Source: Trileptium ribeirensis (lineage: Eukaryota > Nematoda > Enoplea > Enoplida > Thoracostomopsidae). From it: a DNA stretch of 64,000 bases. Location: the NCBI GenBank assembly GCA_030248225.1, contig JASANE010018345.1:1-64000 (forward strand). The letters are read 5' to 3'. The position numbers and the translations under genes are program-made. This document shows positions 58,101 through 64,000 of the stretch, piece by piece. The notes below the pieces were generated by a model, which saw nothing but the letters and a program-made list of their open reading frames with translations, was not told the DNA's origin and made no database searches. Position 1 is the stretch's first letter, and every line of letters starts with the position of its first letter.

Positions 58101-58900
58101 TTGCCTGAAATAAAATGACAAGTAGTGCAAATACTATATATCGGGGTGGCGTAAACGTATCACAGTGACAAGTTAAGAATTCCCGGTGAGTGCCTAGCAC
58201 CTCTAAAGCGTGGAACCATAAAATGCTAGGGACCAACCAGGATCAGCGTAAGGAAAAATAAATGAGTCCCTACCGGTGACCAGCACCTTTGGCTGAGTTA
58301 ACCAGTTAACTAAATAACTAGGGATCGGCTCAAATTCGATCAACGACACAAGTTCCGCTGAAAAGTTTTAATACCCGTTATTAAGCTGAAACTTTATGAA
58401 CAAGATTATAAACAAAGTTAGTATTACAAGATAAATTGTACAAAGGAAAAAAACTTAACAATATCTAGCCTTATGCACTAGAAATGTAGTAGTTAATAAT
58501 TAACAAAGTATTGGCACCGCGTTAGGACTAGCCTAAAACATAAGCGAGTTTGCGGGACTTATAACAATTTTTATATTTTTATAGGATTTGGGGCCAAAAG
58601 TTTTACTTTTAAGCGTATATTAAAAGGTATACAAATACTAGGTCGAATCCATCCAAGAAAATCGTAACATTCGTAAATCGTGAAAACCTGAAAAATCGTA
58701 CAAAGTTTATGTGTTAGTGTGGACAGGACAAGTGACACAGGATGCCCCTAAATAGAACGTGGGTGTTGGACCATAACCGCCAAGCCCCCTAAGCGTAAAA
58801 TTTCCCCGGCCTGCACGCTGGGTGACCCCTAGGCGAGGTTTGCGCTAAGACATAATTCCGGTAATTATGTCCCACCCTAGAGCATACTTACAACGCTGCC
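55191..58900. other. Repeat-like non-coding region with recurring short motifs
   Basis: A perfect 9-bp hairpin GTGCTAATT-TGCAT-AATTAGCAC lies at 55454-55476. CCGTCCGGA recurs at about 56247, 56372 and 56453 with related flanks (AAATCTAAG... and GGCTTCGTAC or GGCGTACG). From 57040 to 57730 GGCGAG/TCGAGTA-type phrases recur roughly every 50-200 bases. No ORF has recognisable domains. This may be retroelement leader or LTR material. Confidence 0.45.
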
Positions 58901-60418
58901 TTCGACGATAGAGCAGCCCATAGAAGACGGCCTGGTTCCAACGTGTGGTAAAAATGGTTCCGGAAAGGGAGAAAAACCAATCCCACCCAGAGGTTCCCGT
59001 TTAGGAGATGGACTGCCCTCTTTTTCTGGTCTGCCTTATCCCGGCTAGGGCTTACTTTGCCTAGCGCACCCGCCACCTCGGCAGGGTCCAGAAAAGTAGG
59101 GTAACCTCCTGTTACGCCACTGCAGATCTATGTAGGTCTATGTTTGTGTGCAAAATACGGAATGAGTGCGTATACGAAAGAGGTTAGAACTGTAAGGGGG
59201 GGTGGTTCCTAGGTATGCAATGATTTAAATATGCGTGGATTTACCCTAAGATAGTAAACCATAATGAAAACTCATGTCATGGAAAAATGCTAGAGGAGCT
59301 CGAAAATACTCCTAAAGTCGTGTACTCGTCTTCGCCTAACCACCATGAACAAAATTAATATCAGTAAAATATCGGTATTAAAACAAAGTTAATAACTTAT
59401 AATTAAGTATACACCATTACAAGAGAAAGACTAAACTACTAATATTAATAATAAGTCAGAATTCGCAGAGGAAAAGAAACAACAAAACAAAAGAACATAA
59501 AAATTGAAACAATGAATAACGAACGTAAATCGACGCGTAACTCCACACTCACATGTCGTCGAACACTCCATACTAACTAACAATATTACAACTTCTCCAA
59601 AATGGCGACTTGCGCATGCGCAAATCCTCCAGAAAAGCCAAATTTATTTAGTGACAATTTTTATTATTTAGTAATATTATTTTATATTTTGAAAATAAAT
59701 TTTAGGAAATTTTAAATTTGAAGTAATAGAAATTTAAGGGTGCTTCACCGGGATTAGGTAGATTCCCAACTAGGAATAGGTAGTTAAGACCCCAGCGAAT
59801 AATTTTAGAGTTTTCAGAAATTGCATAACGTTGAAAAAGGTTGAATATCGAAATGTTTGAACTTAGGGAGAATAACAGAAATTAGGGGATACCCAAAAAG
59901 AAAAACGACAGCGGGGAAAAGATAAAATGTAGTCCCACCTTAGGATAGAATTTGTTCCTGCTTGATGAAATACTAATATGTTTAAACTTTTATGAATAAA
60001 GTGAAAAAGTTGATTTTTAAGTAAAATTGAGTATAATATCAGGGTATAGAGGTAATATATTACCATATAAGTGTAGATCAAAGGTGTACCCAAATAGAAA
60101 TGAGTATTACCTTACCGGGGATAAGGTACAATATACCCCATCAGGAGTAATTAAAGAATCCGAGAGAATTATGTTGTTTGAACCAATAATAAGGGAACTT
60201 ATAAATTTATGAATTTCGACCCATATTTAGGAAATAATAGTCCCCGAAATAAGAGTGAAATGGGGTGGTTACGGTGGTTACCCAAGGTGTAGCCGCGTGC
60301 CATTCCGCTTGGGAAGCATAACCACCACTCCCTTTTGGGAAAATTTTAAAAAAGGAATTAATCTCGGTGTTTGGTTTAAGATACTAAATATGTGGAACTA
60401 TAACCCATAGCTTATAGG
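58901..60418. other. Non-coding region, nothing recognised
   Basis: The stretch is mixed GC-rich and AT-rich. A GGTGGTTA...TAACCACC inverted pairing occurs at about 60265-60335. No gene or element could be named. Confidence 0.5.
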
Positions 60419-60655
60419 CAGGGAATAACCGGAACCGAAATTTACCGGAACCGGAACCGTCCATTTAAACCGGATCCGGAACCGGAACCGGAACCTGGTC
60501 TTCGAAATTTATATATAGAAAAAAAAATAAAAGAAATAAAGGAAAAATAGAAAAAAAAAAAGATAAAAAAAATCTAAAAAAAAAAAAAAATAAATGGGGA
60601 GGAAAAATTGCCCCCTGAGAAATTAAAAAAAGAGAGGGAAAAAGAAAGCTAATAT
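60419..60655 (+). mobile_element. hAT-type family A 5' fragment running into an A-rich tract
   Basis: 60419-60517 matches the first ~100 bases of the family closely (CAGGGAATAACCGGAACCG start, CCGGATCC block, TTTATATATAG). From 60518 the sequence becomes almost pure A with scattered G and T at positions that still roughly align with the element. See the findings for an interpretation as sequence-quality loss. Confidence 0.8.
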
Positions 60656-63600
60656 AATATCGACGTGACGCTGCTGCACTGCGCACTTCCCAGACGCAAT
60701 GCCCATACGACCCCGGCTATCGTGACTTCAAGGGCGGACCTGATGGGTTTCAATCACGCGAATGTCTTTTCCCACGCGAGTCAGGCCCAAGAAATGACGG
60801 AGCTTAGCAAGCCGCAGGAGCGCTTCACAGGATGTGTTCTGATCCTGCCGGACGGGTTGCGCACGTAGTCTACGAGGTACTACCTTTGAGGTCCCCAGGG
60901 AGGTCGGCTCCGTCACCTGCTCACAGGCCAAAGAGACCGTACCACTATTCCCTCTCCACGTCTAACCCGGGAAGTATGCGATTCTTTCTAACTTTCTAAA
61001 AATGGGCAATTATTTGGTTTTGTTTTAGCCAGTGGCCCCCACTAGGGTCCGACAAATCCCTAGACGTTTAACGTCGGATCCGCGCGTATCTAATTTCCTA
61101 GTTTGGGTGCTCAGCGTGAGTTTAAAATTTTCTTTTCTAATGAGTCGCACCAGTCGTACCTATACAACAACAATGATTAATAAACTAATTTGTAATCGGC
61201 GAGTCACGCTCAGGTTTGCTTCTTCGATGCGCGTGTCAAACCTGAACGTGGGTCGTCGATCGGGGTGACGGATTTCAAACCCCTTCAATTCCTATCGCTA
61301 CAGTGGGTCAACAAAACACTTACACAATTCGGGTTTTCAGCGAGCATTTATTGATGAGTTACACAAAAATTTACGGGTACGCGGACAGATACATATTGTA
61401 CGGGCAGATACAATAGCGTTATGTCACATTTATAGCACGCTAATACGTAATAAGCAGAGCATCGGTTGGGGAGGGTCGCGGAGTCATCGCCTTTTTCATG
61501 GAACTCTCACAGCTGAGTCAAAACACGGCGTGTACTGTGAAGCCTTATCTTATGACAGCTGCGCTTACCTTACTCATGGAAAACAGTAGTGGGTGAAGTT
61601 AAGATTAGTACTAATGGGTGCTACGGTTAGTTATCGACATCATGAAGGCGCCATCGAAATAACTAGTGGCTCAGTACTACATTCGCTGACAATGTTGGGT
61701 ACTCCGATACACAATAGGTTCAGGTAAGCGAAAGGCGGAACGAGGCGGGGATACGGGGATGAGCGTGCAACGGGACGTTTGCGAGACTTCATCTTGCTCA
61801 TGCAAATCACAAACTTATGGTACATAATGATCAGGTAATTGAATTCGCAATTAGTAGCAATGCGGTTAACTTATGACAACTCAACACAATAATGGATACA
61901 ACAATGCTTGAGGATATCATGACAAGAGTATGCAATATTCCTTGGTACGACTCCTAAGTGCTTTTCTAAGTGTGCGACAACGGTACGCTACAAGATTTTC
62001 TCCTACTCGCATACATACATACAAGTTTGAAATGTGATATAAACTTTGTTCTGAAATATCCGGATACTCTACATAATTTTGCTCCTTGTTCTCTACTAGA
62101 TTGCTCCACAAGCACGGTGGAATTTAGGCCCTGATTTTCATAATTCTTTGATCCGGGTCATGGCAGGAACAAATGCTTCGAATACAACAACTTGATTTGT
62201 AACAACAGAGAAAAGGAACGATCGGGGCGGACTAGGCTCTCGGACACTTACGGGGTCCCGGTAGACAGAAGTTGGGACCGAATTTTGAGCCTTTCCCAAT
62301 ACTAAATTTTGTCGCGCATGCTATACGGGTTGTACCTATGATTTTAATCGAAACGAGCAATATCAGAGGCGAGGCCCCGTGGGCCGTCGGCATTACTCTA
62401 ATAATACTAAAGCCTGCCTTGATTGGACTTGGGAAACGTTCAAAAACGAGTTCAATTTGGTATTGAAATTTGAGTGTTGTTTCGAACAATTCCTGCTCGA
62501 CTAGACGAGGCGACAAACGAAGGCCCCGGTTGATAGGACAACCGTAGCCAATTTTCTAGCTTAATCCTATTCGGTAGATATCCTCAGACTAATTTGTCTC
62601 CTAATTTTCGATCGAGATTTGAGCTTAAATTCCGTAGGGGCTGGAGAAAACTACAATTCGCTATATCTTCCTAAATTACCAGCCTTTTTCTACGAACTTT
62701 TGCATGGATGCTGGGTTTGACCTTCTACTTCGAATTCCTAGGACCGGGTCAACGGTCCTCACAAAAATGGTCCGTCGGGCCGAGACCCGATAGACTCGAA
62801 GTCGCATTTGGCGACTTCGACAATCTTGAAATCCTAAAATATTTTCACTGCTAATGCAACTTATCAACACTGGGGAATTTGATATTTTCCTTTCCCCAGC
62901 TAAAACGCTTGGAAAAGCAAGACCAAAACAGACTTACGAAAACAGTCTGTATTATGAAATTTGAACTACAATTCGAGCAACTGTGGTGCGGGTCGGACTT
63001 AGATTGCTCGTAACTTTTGAACGGGCCACGGCTTTGCCGGGCTCAATAGCTTAAACGAAAGGCCTGCTGGGCCTCTATATCTACAAGAAAAATTGTTAAA
63101 CTTCCTGGAACCGATGTCCAGATATAGATGTATAAAGTTCGGGTAAAAGCGGATCACTATCGGGCCGTCGGGTTTGTAATTCCGACATGATAAAGTTAAA
63201 GTTTATGAGACTACCTTAAAGCAGACATGCTTGCGAAGAAACTGCGAAGGTTTCACCAAGATTCCTGAAGGGAATCATAAAATAATTTACTGTTAGTCTG
63301 AAATATACATTTTTAGTGAGGTTAGGCCGCTTCAGGGCCGTCGGGTTTCAGTTTCCGACTCGAAATCAACGAGTTTTAGAGTCCTATTCATTAGCGGACA
63401 TTCTCACGAAGAAACTGCCAAAGTTCTGACAAAATTCCTGAAAGAGGACGTAAGTTACTTGTATTTTCGCGTTTTGCTGGGAGTGACCCTTTTTCGGGTC
63501 GCTGGACCTAAGTTCTGGGTCGATATTCGAACGTCTCAAACATTGAATCTATAGTTCGGTTCCTCCGAGAGGTCCGGGTAGAATTTTAGCAAATTTGTTG

Positions 63601-64000
63601 AGGTAATTCCTGTAACGCGCCAACTTCCTACCGGTGTGAGCTGGCTCAATAGCGTTGCCTTAAATGAGTACATCTGGCTGCGACTTAATACCAAGTTTAT
63701 TCGACATATGCTACCGGGAGCATTATTAACTTATGGTCAGGATTTGGGCTAAGTTCCTATGGTAGCGTAATCCAAAAATACAAATAAAAATCCAATTGAT
63801 AGAGCTCCAAAATCGACGGACGGTTTCACGTCCAAAGAAATCAATAAACCAAGAAAACATCTAGCATAAAGTCCTCGGCAAAGTACTTGACACGGATGAT
63901 GTGACATGACTGCGGATGATTCGGAGTGCTAATTAAAAGTCTTATTCAGCCAAAATTCTTTCAACCAAAATGTTTAGTTTAACCTCGGTCAGCTCAGGGA
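60656..64000. other. GC-richer structured non-coding region at the right edge
   Basis: It has hairpins at 62796-62820 (perfect 10-bp stem TCGAAGTCGC, loop ATTTG) and near 61208-61245 (TCAGGTTTG with CAAACCTGA), plus the tandem units at 63163. In composition and phrasing it resembles 1-990. Short ORFs (for example 61032-61268 and 62232-62516) show no known domain. Confidence 0.45.
63163..63460. repeat. Two diverged ~174-base tandem units
   Basis: Units start at 63163 and 63337, both with GGGCCGTCGGGTTT, then TTCCGAC, GAAGAAACTGC, AA.GTT and ATTCCTGAA at the same spacing. Further relatives may precede and follow them. No coding potential. Confidence 0.75.

Noticed and set aside
61032..61268. 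78-residue ORF as part of a gag protein
   Set aside because: No zinc knuckle or conserved motif; probably chance.

Overview
The window is nuclear DNA from an animal, most likely an invertebrate. It is AT-rich, its one host gene is split into many short exons with GT-AG introns, and most of the rest is retrotransposon and DNA-transposon sequence. No prokaryotic operon, tRNA, rRNA or CRISPR array was seen. The taxon cannot be fixed from this sequence alone.

Host gene. One complete gene is readable on the minus strand from 40499 (ATG) to 5564 (TGA). Fourteen coding exons join in consistent phase to 1839 nt, encoding 612 residues. The product is a Golgi polypeptide N-acetylgalactosaminyltransferase (mucin-type O-glycosylation, GT27) with a type II membrane anchor, a stem, a catalytic domain (DAH, WGGEN and VGHVYR motifs) and a C-terminal ricin-type lectin domain. 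It most resembles the GALNT7/pgant7 subfamily as I recall it. Every exon is too short to stand out as an ORF; they were found from family motifs and splice sites. The introns hold transposons: a decayed LINE in intron 9, hAT-type elements in introns 10 and 2, a 168-bp tandem repeat in intron 12, a long fold-back in intron 6 and an almost pure A/C tract in intron 3.

Layout. 1-990: GC-richer, hairpin-rich non-coding DNA. 3374-4173: a complete 800-bp hAT-type element with a perfect 8-bp target duplication. 4283-5130: diverged repeats. 5564-40499: the GalNAc-transferase gene. 41293-41363: a miRNA-precursor-like hairpin. 43386-44553: a near full-length copy of a second hAT-type family, of which 14484-15661 is the best copy. 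45986-49865: an apparently intact CR1-like LINE with two ORFs. 49880-54120: a decayed Ty3/gypsy-type pol that ends in a broken PHD finger. 54120-64000: repeat-rich non-coding DNA with a hAT fragment that runs into an A-rich tract.

The elements share some traits. PHD-type zinc fingers appear in LINE ORF1, probably in the decayed LINE, and after the gypsy integrase. Both hAT-type families are non-autonomous. No full hAT transposase is visible, so their source must lie outside the window.
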